From: Paenibacillus sophorae
GTDB taxonomy: Bacteria; Bacillota; Bacilli; Paenibacillales; Paenibacillaceae
NCBI RefSeq assembly: GCF_018966525.1
Contig: NZ_CP076607.1
Location: 2,790,001-2,854,000 of the forward strand
Length of the DNA: 64,000 nt
Reading direction: 5' to 3'
In this document: positions 34,657 to 43,415 of the stretch, one piece after another
Layout: the number at the start of each line of letters is the position of its first letter
How positions within the stretch are numbered: position 1 is the stretch's first letter
The notes under the pieces: generated by a model
The model's database searches: none
What the model was told of the DNA's origin: nothing
The model's input: only the letters and a program-made list of their open reading frames with translations
Translations under genes and position numbers: made by a program

Positions 34657-36684
34657 ATGAAAATCCGTACAAAGCTTTCTCTGATGATTCTCGCTGTCAG
34701 CTTGTTCTCCACCATTGTAATGGGAATTTTCAGCTACTCCAAATCATCCAGTACTTTGGCATCCATGACAAGTGCATCGATGCTGCATCTGAATTCGAGC
34801 AAGTCGGATACGATTGCCGCCATGATCGAGAAAGAGCAAAGAAATCTGGCCCTGATTGCCGGTGAACATGACATAGCCCAGGTGCTTGTTCAGGCGAAAA
34901 ACGGAGCTGCCGATAATGACCTTCGCGCCTCCGTAATTACCAGGCTGCAGGGTGTGGTTAAGGATGCGGGCAACCTTGAGCACTTGCTTATCGCCGATAT
35001 GAACGGCACCGCTATTGCCGACAGTGATCCTTCACTGCTGGGCAAAAGTTTCGCCGACCGTGCTTATGCGAAGAAGGTAATCGAGACCGGAGAGCCAGTT
35101 ATCAGTGAGACGCTGAAGTCCAAGGCGACCGGCGCGTATGTCCTCGCATTTGTCAACCCGATTAAAGCTAATGGAGTGATGGTAGGATTTGCGGTATCCG
35201 CCGTCTATGCGGACAGCCTGACAACCTATTTGGGCGACGCGAAAGTAATGAGCAGCAAATCAAGCTATGCATACTTGGTTGATGAAAAAGGGATGATGCT
35301 CTATCACCCGACCAAGGAAAAGATCGGGCAGCCGGTGGAGAACGTTGCGGTTAAAGCGATTGTAGCCCGCGTTCAGAAAGGGGAACAGCCGGCTGATGCG
35401 ATCATTGATTATGATTTCAATGGCAGGGCCAAGAAGGCGGCTTATACCGTACTGCCAGAGACCAAATGGACATTGGTGCTGACAGGGGACGTCGGCGAGA
35501 TCATGCAGCCGGTCAATGAAATGACGACCTTCATCGTGCTGCTCGGTCTTATCAGTCTGGTGCTGACCCTGATAATCGGTCTGTTCACCTCCCACAGAAT
35601 AGCTGTTCCAATAACCAAGCTTACCGAACTAATTAATAAGACGGCCGAACTGGACCTGAGATACGATGGCACATACGAATATCTATTGAAAAATAAAGAC
35701 GAGACCGGCGTCATCGCCAAAGCGACGATCCGGACCCGCAGCGTGCTGCGGGAGATGGCGGGCAGTATGATGAACATCTCCAGCCAAGTCCTGAACAATG
35801 CAGAGATGCTCGAACGGTTGGCCGTTGAAGTCAGAGAGAACGCCCATGACAACGGAGCGACGACACAGGAACTGTCCGCAGGTATGGAAGAAACCGCCGC
35901 ATCCTCTGAGGAGATGACTGCCGCGATTCATGAGATCGACAGTAATGTCAGCGAAATGGCCCAAAAGGCCAAGGAAGGCGGCAGAGTTTCTGCCGACATT
36001 ACTGACCGTGCCTTGGCCCTGAGGCAGGGTATGAACGAGTCCACAGTGTATGCCAAGGGGATTTACGATTCAGTTCGCGTTAAGATGGAGAAGGCGATTG
36101 AAGAGTCCGGCACAATTACCCAGATCAACGAACTGGCGAAGACGATTATGGATATAACGAGCCAGACGAATCTGCTCGCGCTTAATGCGGCGATTGAAGC
36201 GGCCCGGGCTGGAGAAGCGGGAAGAGGCTTTGCCGTTGTGGCCGGGGAAATCCGCAAGCTGGCGGAGAAGTCGTCGGAGACCGCGTCGGGCATTCAGGAT
36301 ATCGTGAAAGGAGTCCATACTTCTGTCGGTCAGTTGAAGGACAGCTCGGAGGATCTGCTGTCCTTCATCGACGGGACGGTGCTGAGCGACTACGATAAGC
36401 TGAAAGAGGTAGGTGAGCAGTACAAGCAGGATGCTGAGCTGGTAAGCAATCTGATGCATGATTTTGAAAATTCAGCCAGTCATTTGAGCGAGACGGTTTC
36501 TGCAATTACGATTGCAATTAACGAGGTCGCCGCGACGATTTCGGAAAGCGCTGCGGGTGTTCAAGACATAGCCGAGAAGACCTCCGATATCGTGGAGAAG
36601 ACGTATAAGGAAGCTGATATGGCGGACGAGAATACGAAGAGCGCGCGTGAGCTTCAGGAATTAATGGAGAAATTTAAAATCTAG
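34657..36684 (+). CDS. Methyl-accepting chemotaxis protein
   Basis: The 675-residue receptor has a first membrane helix near residues 8-28, a Cache-type extracellular sensor to about 285 (LIADMNGTAIADSDPSLLGK, YLVDEKGMMLYHPTKEKIGQ), a second helix near 288-310, a HAMP linker and a long coiled-coil signalling domain. The conserved hairpin tip lies near residues 500-540 (SQTNLLALNAAIEAARAGEA, GRGFAVVAGEIRKLAEKSS) and binds CheA/CheW. Its place just after the fructan operon hints at sugar sensing, but it has its own leader and may be unrelated. No che genes are near. Confidence 0.92.
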   Translation: MKIRTKLSLMILAVSLFSTIVMGIFSYSKSSSTLASMTSASMLHLNSSKSDTIAAMIEKEQRNLALIAGEHDIAQVLVQAKNGAADNDLRASVITRLQGVVKDAGNLEHLLIADMNGTAIADSDPSLLGKSFADRAYAKKVIETGEPVISETLKSKATGAYVLAFVNPIKANGVMVGFAVSAVYADSLTTYLGDAKVMSSKSSYAYLVDEKGMMLYHPTKEKIGQPVENVAVKAIVARVQKGEQPADAIIDYDFNGRAKKAAYTVLPETKWTLVLTGDVGEIMQPVNEMTTFIVLLGLISLVLTLIIGLFTSHRIAVPITKLTELINKTAELDLRYDGTYEYLLKNKDETGVIAKATIRTRSVLREMAGSMMNISSQVLNNAEMLERLAVEVRENAHDNGATTQELSAGMEETAASSEEMTAAIHEIDSNVSEMAQKAKEGGRVSADITDRALALRQGMNESTVYAKGIYDSVRVKMEKAIEESGTITQINELAKTIMDITSQTNLLALNAAIEAARAGEAGRGFAVVAGEIRKLAEKSSETASGIQDIVKGVHTSVGQLKDSSEDLLSFIDGTVLSDYDKLKEVGEQYKQDAELVSNLMHDFENSASHLSETVSAITIAINEVAATISESAAGVQDIAEKTSDIVEKTYKEADMADENTKSARELQELMEKFKI

Positions 36685-36695
36685 GATGGGCAAAG

Positions 36696-36739
36696 GGCTG
36701 TCTCCTGGTCATTTTCGACTATGGGACAGCCTCTTTTTT
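36696..36739 (+). terminator. Intrinsic terminator of the chemoreceptor gene
   Basis: GGCTGTCTC pairs with GGGACAGCC and is followed by TCTTTTTT. Base composition turns clearly AT-rich just beyond. Confidence 0.85.
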
Positions 36740-36942
36740 CTGTCGACAAAATATCTTCTTTACAATTCAGCGATTATACATAAAATTAACACATAATTAA
36801 AATGGAAGTGAACCGTGTCAATCATGAAAAGAGAAAGTTGGGGAAATTCGGTAATTTTTTATAAGGATTTTCGGTATATATCGGGTTTGTGAAAGTACAA
36901 TTGGAAAAAATCAGGTAATAAAAGGATGTTTCAGGAGGGGAC

Positions 36943-37824
36943 ATGGAGCTAAGAGTTCTTCGATATTTTCTGACAGTTGCACGTGTAGAAAGTATTACTC
37001 ATGCGGCTGATATACTACATGTAACACAGCCCACGTTAAGCAGACAATTGGCGGATTTAGAAAAAGAGTTAGGAACTCAACTACTTATACGCGGAAAAAG
37101 AAAGGTATCATTAACGGATGCTGGTATGCTTTTGCTTCAGAGAGCAGAGGAAATCCTGACGATTGCGGATAAGACAGAGAAAGAATTTAAAGATCAGAAA
37201 AACCTAGTAGGAGGAACAATATCTATAGGAAGTGTTGAATCACTGACATCGCAAGTTTTGTCTAAGTTATTAAAAGAATTTTCCGCTGAATATCCACAGG
37301 TAAATTATCATATTTTTAGCGGAACAGGGGATGATATAAAGGAAAAAATAGATAAAGGATTACTTGAGGTCGGAATGTTATTAGAGCCTATAAATATTGA
37401 AAAATACAATTTTATCAGACTGCCACAAAAGGAACGATGGGGAATTTTTACTCAGGCAACATCTCCTCTTGCACAGAAAGAACATGTGACTCCCAAGGAT
37501 CTTATTGGAGTGCCCCTGTTCATTTCCAGTCGACTTGTAGTACAAAATGAAATTGCCAATTGGTTTGGTGATGAATATGATCATTTACATTTTGCAGCTA
37601 CCTATAACTTAATTTCGAATATAGTTAATCTTGTAGAAAATGGTATGGGAACTGCAATATGTATTGAGGGTATTCTTGCGATGAAGGATTCTAACCATCT
37701 TTGTTTTAGACCATTTTATCCTGAACTCAAATTCGGATGTGTAATCGTTTGGAAAAAGCACAAGATTTTTAGTGAAGCTACTAATCGCTTTATTCAATTT
37801 ATTAACCATGCCTTACAGGCATAA
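36943..37824 (+). CDS. LysR-family transcription regulator
   Basis: The 293-residue regulator has an N-terminal winged helix (ELRVLRYFLTVARVESITHA, ILHVTQPTLSRQLADLEKELG) and a C-terminal substrate-binding domain (GGTISIGSVESLTSQVLSKLL). The site CAGGAGGGG precedes the ATG. Codon use is AT-rich, unlike the chemoreceptor before it. It lies upstream of a beta-glucoside PTS operon in the same direction, with an IS30 element between them. A link to that operon is plausible but not shown. Confidence 0.88.
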   Translation: MELRVLRYFLTVARVESITHAADILHVTQPTLSRQLADLEKELGTQLLIRGKRKVSLTDAGMLLLQRAEEILTIADKTEKEFKDQKNLVGGTISIGSVESLTSQVLSKLLKEFSAEYPQVNYHIFSGTGDDIKEKIDKGLLEVGMLLEPINIEKYNFIRLPQKERWGIFTQATSPLAQKEHVTPKDLIGVPLFISSRLVVQNEIANWFGDEYDHLHFAATYNLISNIVNLVENGMGTAICIEGILAMKDSNHLCFRPFYPELKFGCVIVWKKHKIFSEATNRFIQFINHALQA

Positions 37825-37919
37825 TAAAACATAGATCATAGGTATTGGATGTAGTTATTTATGTGGTGATAATATAAGGATGTAAACGCAAACAAATGCA
37901 GCCTTAAATTATTGCCGAT

Positions 37920-37933
37920 AAATAACTTTTTTA
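37920..37933 (+). repeat. Left arm of the palindrome interrupted by the IS30 element
   Basis: AAATAACTTTTTTA is the exact reverse complement of 39017-39030. Without the insertion the two arms would form a 14-bp hairpin with a loop of only a few T-rich bases, probably the terminator of the LysR gene. Confidence 0.8.
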
Positions 37934-37935
37934 TT

Positions 37936-37964
37936 TGACGGATTGTAAAATGAAGTGCGACAGC
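37936..37964 (+). repeat. Left terminal inverted repeat of the IS30 element
   Basis: The 29-base end begins TGACGGATTGTAAAATGAAG. Aligned with the reverse complement of the right end, about 24 of 29 positions agree. Confidence 0.8.
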
Positions 37965-38041
37965 TAAGAAAACAAAAAGGCCCATGTCGGTTTCGTGTAA
38001 AATGGAAGTCACCACAACACCATTTACAGGAGAACCCAACC

Positions 38042-39001
38042 ATGAGCTACTCCCATCTTAGCATAATTGAGCGTGGACAACTAGAGACGTTACGCAGTCT
38101 GGGGTGGTCCGTGAGGGCCATTGCCCGCCAGCTCTGCCGACATCCTTCCACCATCGCCCGCGAACTGAATCGTGGCGCTCAAGCCAAGCAGGCATATGAA
38201 GCGGCATCCTCTCAGAAAGCTTATGAAGACAGAAGGAGGGCGAGCCGTCCGCATGGCAAGTTCACGGTTCAACTGGCAAAAGAGCTTGAAGCCAGACTCG
38301 ACCAGACATGGTCGCCAGAGCAGATTGCGGAAAAACGACGCGTGGAGGGGAAGACCTTCGTTTGCTTCAAAACCATTTATCGCTGGATTTATTCCGGCCG
38401 CCTTGCCGCAGGAAAGGTGCAGGTGCTCCGGCACAAGGGCAAGCGCCGTGGGCCGGTCGAAACCCGTGGACGCTTTCTCGTGGGGACACCGATCAGTCAA
38501 AGGCCGCATGAGATTCGTAAACGGAGTACTTTTGGACACTGGGAACTCGATACCGTTGTCTCCAGCCGAGGCAAGAGCAAGGCCTGTGTCGCCACCTTCA
38601 TCGAGCGCAAAACGCGCCTGTATTTGGCCGTTAAGATGCCGGATCGTACCGCCTACTCCATGGAAGTCGCCTGCGGCGTTGTAGCCAGCCAGTATCCGCA
38701 TTCCGCTTTCCAAAGTGCCACAGTTGACCGAGGAAAGGAATTTGCCTGCTACAGCTCGTTGGAGCATTACCTCCAGATGAAGGTATACTTCGCGGACCCG
38801 TATTCCTCCTGGCAACGCGGCTCCAATGAAAACGGCAATGGTCTTCTGAGAGAGTTTTTCCCAAAAGGCCACGACTTCGCCACGGTTACCGACCAAGAAC
38901 TCGCTCAGGCTGTCCGCCTCATCAATTTCCGGCCACGTAAATCTCTGGGCTGGAAGTCGGCTCACGAAGCCTTCATGGACGAGATGTCGCACTTAGCTTG
39001 A
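38042..39001 (+). CDS. IS30-family transposase
   Basis: I start at the ATG at 38042 (MSYSHLSIIERGQLETL) with AGGAGA upstream; the longer frame from 37955 translates the inverted-repeat leader. The 319-residue protein has the N-terminal helix-turn-helix of IS30 enzymes (RSLGWSVRAIARQLCRHPST, IARELNRG) and the DDE core: Asp in HWELDTVVS, Asp in SATVDRGKEF, Glu in GSNENGNGLLREFFP. The HTH and triad are intact, so the enzyme may be active. Confidence 0.93.
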   Translation: MSYSHLSIIERGQLETLRSLGWSVRAIARQLCRHPSTIARELNRGAQAKQAYEAASSQKAYEDRRRASRPHGKFTVQLAKELEARLDQTWSPEQIAEKRRVEGKTFVCFKTIYRWIYSGRLAAGKVQVLRHKGKRRGPVETRGRFLVGTPISQRPHEIRKRSTFGHWELDTVVSSRGKSKACVATFIERKTRLYLAVKMPDRTAYSMEVACGVVASQYPHSAFQSATVDRGKEFACYSSLEHYLQMKVYFADPYSSWQRGSNENGNGLLREFFPKGHDFATVTDQELAQAVRLINFRPRKSLGWKSAHEAFMDEMSHLA

Positions 39002-39011
39002 CAATCCGTCA
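38983..39011 (-). repeat. Right terminal inverted repeat of the IS30 element
   Basis: Read on the minus strand it begins TGACGGATTGTCAAGCTAAG. It overlaps the last codons of the transposase gene, as is common in this family. Confidence 0.8.
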
Positions 39012-39016
39012 TTTTG

Positions 39017-39030
39017 TAAAAAAGTTATTT
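39017..39030 (+). repeat. Right arm of the palindrome interrupted by the IS30 element
   Basis: TAAAAAAGTTATTT is the exact reverse complement of 37920-37933. Confidence 0.8.
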
Positions 39031-39124
39031 GAATAGTTATTTTTTGGAGGTGAACAAGCGGTAAGAGGAAATTACTGATCATGGGCTATGCCCAAAGCTC
39101 AACAGGGTCAACTATTTAATTTAT

Positions 39125-39138
39125 TTAAAGCGCTTTCA
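39125..39138 (+). promoter_or_regulatory. Catabolite-responsive element (cre) before the PTS gene
   Basis: TTAAAGCGCTTTCA differs from the CcpA consensus TGNAANCGNTNNCA at one position. It lies 26 bases before the PTS start codon, a position where CcpA would repress when preferred sugar is present. Confidence 0.75.
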
Positions 39139-39163
39139 AATAAAAAGAGGGGGCACTAATTGT

Positions 39164-41032
39164 ATGAGCAAAAAATATGAAAAATTAGCTCAGGATATCG
39201 TAGAAAAAATTGGTGGCAGTGAAAATGTATCAACACTAACTCATTGTATGACAAGGCTTAGATTCGCACTAAACGATAATATAAAAGCTGATCAAGAAGG
39301 TATTAAAGCCTTAGATGGTGTTATTAATGTTATCGAAAGTGGAGGACAATTTCAGGTTGTCATCGGAACACATGTTGAAGAAGTTTACGAAGAAGTTGTC
39401 AAGCATCTCAAACCTTTAGGAAATTCAGATGTTAAATCGTCTAAAAGGGATAAAGTAGGTCGCTTGGACAAATTAATCGATTTTGTTTCCGGAACATTTA
39501 GTCCACTCGTTCCGGCTATTGCGGGCGCAGGAATGATTAAAGCTCTTTTGGCTTTACTTCTTTTGTTTGGTCTGGTGTCAAGAGAGTCACAGACCTATTA
39601 TGTAGTGAGCTTCATAGCTGATGCCGCTTTTTACTTCTTACCGTTTTTATTGGCATATTCGGCTGCTAGTAAATTAAAGTGTACTCCTGCTATGGCAATG
39701 GTGCTTGCTGGAATTTTACTCCATCCGAGCTTGATTCAATTGCGAACGGATGGGAAAGCTGTTGAAGTTTTCGCAATTCCGATGCAGCTTGTTAACTATG
39801 GTTCATCTGTTGTTCCAATCCTCTTAATTGTTTGGGCGCAATCTTACATTGAACGACTGTTTAAAAGAATCATTCCTGACTCTATAAAAATTATTTTTGT
39901 TCCGATGTTTACCATTATCGTCACTGGAATCATAGGTTTAACTGTATTAGGACCACTTGGATCTTTTGTCGGAGGCTATATGGCAGCGGGATTTGAGTTG
40001 TTAGGATCTTATGGGGGTTGGTTGATTGTTTTCTTAGTTGCAACCCTTTGGCCAATACTTGTTATGTTCGGTATTCACCATAGTATTGTTCCGTTATCAT
40101 TGGCGCAAATAACAACATTAGGATACGAAAATATTATAGGTCCTGGTGCAATCATTTCAAATATTTCTCAAGGTGTTGCTGCATTGGTTGTAGGGTGGAG
40201 AACGAAAGATTCATCATTTAAACAAATCGCAAATACCAGTGGAATTACAGGCTTGATGGGAATTACAGAACCAGCACTTTATGGTGTTTCCTTACCTAAA
40301 AAATATCCTCTTATTGCTGCTATGATTGGTGGTGCCTGTGGAGGGCTTTACGCAGGATTAATGGGAGTTATACGTTATGCGACAGGGGCCTCAGGAATTC
40401 CGGCCATTCCGCTTTACATCGGAGAAAACATTTGGCATTTATATAATATATTAATCGCATTAGTAATTACTGCTGTTGTAACTGCGGTGGTTACCTATTT
40501 TTTAAGCCTGAAATATGAAAAAGAAACACCTGAGCAGAATAAAGTCAGCACGAAAGATGAAATCATCACACTTAAAAATACTGTCATTACCAGTCCGATC
40601 AAAGGGAATGTAATTCCGCTAAAGGATGTAAAAGATGAAGCCTTTGCCTCGGAAGCAATGGGAAAGGGAATTGCCATTGAGCCAAGCGAAGGAAAAGTGG
40701 TCGCTCCTTTTGATGGGAAAATTGTTTCGCTATTTCCCAAGAAGCACGCAATCGGTTTACTCTCCGATGATGGGATTGAAATACTCATCCATATCGGATT
40801 GAACACCGTTAGACTGAATGGGAAGTATTATGAAGCTCATGTTGTAGAGGGGCAGAGAATGACCAAAGGCCAGACGCTAATCACGTTTGATTTGGAGAAA
40901 ATCAGAGAGGAAGGATATGTTACTCAGACCCCGGTGATCGTTACGAATACCTATAGTTATGCTGATGTGATAACCAATAACAGTATTGCAATCACTGATT
41001 TTAACCATGAGTTGCTAGTCCTAAAAGTATAA
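39164..41032 (+). CDS. Beta-glucoside PTS transporter EIIBCA
   Basis: The 622-residue fused PTS protein has domain order IIB-IIC-IIA. IIB carries the phospho-cysteine in STLTHCMTRLRFAL (Cys26); IIC is a multi-helix membrane domain (AGAGMIKALLALLLLFGLVS, WPILVMFGIHHSIVPL, GITEPALYGVSLPKKYP); IIA at the C-terminus has the phospho-histidine in ILIHIGLNTVRLNGKYY. It imports and phosphorylates beta-glucosides such as cellobiose, arbutin or salicin. A cre site precedes it and a phospho-beta-glucosidase follows after 29 bases. A LicT/BglG antiterminator gene, usual for this family, is not seen. Confidence 0.94.
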   Translation: MSKKYEKLAQDIVEKIGGSENVSTLTHCMTRLRFALNDNIKADQEGIKALDGVINVIESGGQFQVVIGTHVEEVYEEVVKHLKPLGNSDVKSSKRDKVGRLDKLIDFVSGTFSPLVPAIAGAGMIKALLALLLLFGLVSRESQTYYVVSFIADAAFYFLPFLLAYSAASKLKCTPAMAMVLAGILLHPSLIQLRTDGKAVEVFAIPMQLVNYGSSVVPILLIVWAQSYIERLFKRIIPDSIKIIFVPMFTIIVTGIIGLTVLGPLGSFVGGYMAAGFELLGSYGGWLIVFLVATLWPILVMFGIHHSIVPLSLAQITTLGYENIIGPGAIISNISQGVAALVVGWRTKDSSFKQIANTSGITGLMGITEPALYGVSLPKKYPLIAAMIGGACGGLYAGLMGVIRYATGASGIPAIPLYIGENIWHLYNILIALVITAVVTAVVTYFLSLKYEKETPEQNKVSTKDEIITLKNTVITSPIKGNVIPLKDVKDEAFASEAMGKGIAIEPSEGKVVAPFDGKIVSLFPKKHAIGLLSDDGIEILIHIGLNTVRLNGKYYEAHVVEGQRMTKGQTLITFDLEKIREEGYVTQTPVIVTNTYSYADVITNNSIAITDFNHELLVLKV

Positions 41033-41061
41033 CCATATTAAATTCAAGGAGTGGATTGTAA

Positions 41062-42489
41062 ATGGCTCTAAGCAAAGAGTTTCTATGGGGAGGAGCAACT
41101 GCTGCTAACCAATGTGAAGGTGGATATTTGGAAGGGAATAAGGGGTTGTCAACCGTTGATGTTATACCCGCAGGAAAGGATCGCGTTTCTGTATTGAAAG
41201 GCAAGATGAAAATGCTGGAATGTGATGATGAGCATTTTTATCCGAGCCACGAAGCTATCGACTTTTATCATCGTTATAAGGAAGACATCGCTTTATTCGC
41301 AGAAATGGGTTTCAAATGCTTCCGCTTATCGATGGCATGGACACGAATCTTCCCGCATGGGGATGATACATTACCCAATGAAGAAGGTTTGAAATTCTAC
41401 GATGATGTTTTTGATGAGTGTCTAAAATATGGTATAGAACCATTAGTAACCATCACTCATTTTGATGTGCCTATACATTTGGTAAACACGATCGGTTCTT
41501 GGAGAAGCCGTAAAATGGTCGATTATTATGAAAGACTATGCGAAACACTTTTCACTCGCTACAAAGATAAAGTAAAGTATTGGCTTACTTTTAATGAAAT
41601 CAACATGTTATTACATCTGCCATTCGGCAGCTCAGGGTTGGTGTTTGAAGAAGATGAAAATGAAGAAGCTGTGAAGTATCAAGCAGCACATCACCAATTG
41701 GTCGCAAGTGCAAAAGCAACTGAAATCGCCCGCAAAATAAATCCCGAATTCAAGATTGGGTGTATGTTGGCGGGTGCCAGCACTTATCCTTATACTTGTG
41801 CTCCCGAGGATATATGGAGAGCCATGACAAGGGATCGAGAGCATTACTTCTTTGTGGATGTGCAATCCCGCGGGGAATACCCGAATTATGCCAAAAAAAT
41901 GTTCGAAAGAATGAATATACATCTTAAAATGGAAGATGGTGATGAGGAGCTTCTGAAAAATAATACAGTTGACTTTGTTTCATTTAGTTACTATGGTTCG
42001 CGATTAACGAGCGCTGACCCAGCAGTAAATACTCAAACCGCTGCCAATCTCTTTCCGACATTACGAAATCCCCACTTAAAAAGAAGTGAATGGGGCTGGC
42101 AAATTGACCCACTCGGACTAAGAATTACATTGAATGCATTGTATGATCGCTATCAAAAGCCATTATTGATTGTCGAAAATGGGTTGGGAGCTGTTGATAA
42201 GCCTGATGAAAATGGATATATCGAGGATGATTATAGAATCGAGTATCTTCGTGAACATATCCGGGCATTTAAAGCAGCTGTAGCAGAAGATGGTGTGGAG
42301 TTGCTAGGCTATACAACCTGGGGCTGCATTGATTTAGTAAGCTCAAGCTCTGGAGAGATGAGCAAAAGATATGGTTTCATCTACGTGGATAAAGATGACC
42401 AGGGAAATGGCACGTTAAACCGTAGCAGGAAAAAGTCCTTTAATTGGTATAAGAAAGTAATTAGCAGCAATGGAGAAGATTTAGATTAG
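41062..42489 (+). CDS. 6-phospho-beta-glucosidase (GH1)
   Basis: The 475-residue enzyme has the GH1 N-terminal signature (LSKEFLWGGATAANQCEGGY), the acid/base Glu in YWLTFNEINML and the nucleophile Glu in LLIVENGLGAVDK. The phosphate-binding segment (SSSSGEMSKRYGFIYVDKDD) is typical of 6-phospho enzymes. It cleaves the phosphorylated beta-glucoside delivered by the PTS to glucose-6-phosphate and aglycone. AAGGAG precedes the start. Confidence 0.94.
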   Translation: MALSKEFLWGGATAANQCEGGYLEGNKGLSTVDVIPAGKDRVSVLKGKMKMLECDDEHFYPSHEAIDFYHRYKEDIALFAEMGFKCFRLSMAWTRIFPHGDDTLPNEEGLKFYDDVFDECLKYGIEPLVTITHFDVPIHLVNTIGSWRSRKMVDYYERLCETLFTRYKDKVKYWLTFNEINMLLHLPFGSSGLVFEEDENEEAVKYQAAHHQLVASAKATEIARKINPEFKIGCMLAGASTYPYTCAPEDIWRAMTRDREHYFFVDVQSRGEYPNYAKKMFERMNIHLKMEDGDEELLKNNTVDFVSFSYYGSRLTSADPAVNTQTAANLFPTLRNPHLKRSEWGWQIDPLGLRITLNALYDRYQKPLLIVENGLGAVDKPDENGYIEDDYRIEYLREHIRAFKAAVAEDGVELLGYTTWGCIDLVSSSSGEMSKRYGFIYVDKDDQGNGTLNRSRKKSFNWYKKVISSNGEDLD

Positions 42490-42542
42490 ACCCGTCAAGT
42501 AAGCGCAAACTGAATCGCATGGAAATCCTTTGATTTGATACA

Positions 42543-42586
42543 GTCACAGCTCGTTGATGGTAGAATCACCCTCGACCAGCTGTGAC
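42543..42586. other. Hairpin after the GH1 gene, possibly overlapping a coding remnant
   Basis: GTCACAGCT pairs with AGCTGTGAC around a 26-base loop. There is no T-run, so it is a poor terminator. The same stretch translates without interruption as LIQSQLVDGRITLDQL then a stop, in a short frame with no start, which looks like the end of a lost gene. Both readings are tentative. Confidence 0.35.
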
Positions 42587-42643
42587 GCGACCCATGCCTA
42601 GCCAAGGTATACGAATAAGATGGAATAGTGTGGAGACGGAGGG

Positions 42644-43189
42644 TTAAAAATTCCTATCCAACAAGACCCCTGTCTGTTCAGCCATAACACGAGGTGGAAG
42701 TGGCATTCCATTCTTAAACCACCATTCCACTGCCCCCACGACAGCTGCCCCAAAGAATTGAAGAATAACCTCTTCACTTAAGCCTTGATTTTTTCCTTCG
42801 GTTACATCGACTTCAACCTTATACTCTTGGACGACTAAATCAAGGAATCGACTACGAAAATAAGCTGCACTTTTCGTGTTTAGCATGGTTGAAAAGAACA
42901 AATGATTGTCCGCAAAGTATTCGAACCAGACATAATTTCCTTCTTGAAAAGTCATTTCAGATGCAGAATGGCAAAGTTCACGGAGATTGCTTATGTGTTC
43001 TTCGATAATCTTATCAAGCAAGTCATATTTATCCATGTAGTGGAGATAAATTGTACCACGATTAACATTTGCCCTGTTAGAAATATCCCGGATTGTAATG
43101 TCATCGAAGTTTTTTTCAGCCATCAGTTCAAGAATTGCTTTCTTGATTGCTTCTTGAGATTTGAGTACCCTTCTATCCACTTTATTCAT
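42644..43189 (-). CDS. TetR/AcrR family regulator
   Basis: The ATG at 43189 (MNKVDRRVLKSQEAI) has AGGAAGGGTGG upstream; the longer frame from 43249 has no site. The 181-residue product has a TetR helix-turn-helix (FDDITIRDISNRANVNRGTI, YLHYMDKYDLLDKI) and a C-terminal domain of the type seen in YcdC-like or DhaS-like members. It is divergent from the redox cassette that starts at 43416, which it may control through the shared 226-base region. Confidence 0.85.
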   Translation of the reverse strand: MNKVDRRVLKSQEAIKKAILELMAEKNFDDITIRDISNRANVNRGTIYLHYMDKYDLLDKIIEEHISNLRELCHSASEMTFQEGNYVWFEYFADNHLFFSTMLNTKSAAYFRSRFLDLVVQEYKVEVDVTEGKNQGLSEEVILQFFGAAVVGAVEWWFKNGMPLPPRVMAEQTGVLLDRNF

Positions 43190-43415
43190 TCTAAAGCCAC
43201 CCTTCCTAGATAATCGGCAATTATTGATGGTGTGTTGAGTAACGCACACATCGCGAGGTATTGATTATTGCAAGCATGTTGTTTCTGTTTAAAATTATAA
43301 ACGTTAGCTGATTAAACAATCAATGTTCATTTTGTTTGGAGCTACACCTGATGTACAACAATTATGTCGCCCATTTGAGCATTATTTAAGGAAAGAAAGG
43401 GAGGGAAATCCGCAA

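Larger units (their letters stand above)
37936..39011 (+). mobile_element. IS30-family insertion sequence, 1076 bp, apparently intact
   Basis: The element is bounded by imperfect inverted repeats starting TGACGGATTGT at 37936 and ending ACAATCCGTCA at 39011. It holds one transposase gene with all three acidic residues. It is visibly GC-richer than both flanks. The bases next to both ends are T-rich, compatible with a 2-bp TT target duplication. It sits in the loop of a palindrome (37920-37933 / 39017-39030). Confidence 0.88.

Noticed and set aside
42644..43415. Inverted repeat TGTGTTGAGTAACGCACA near 43231 as the TetR operator
   Set aside because: The two halves match imperfectly and occur once, so the evidence is weaker than for the other TetR loci; left as a possibility only.
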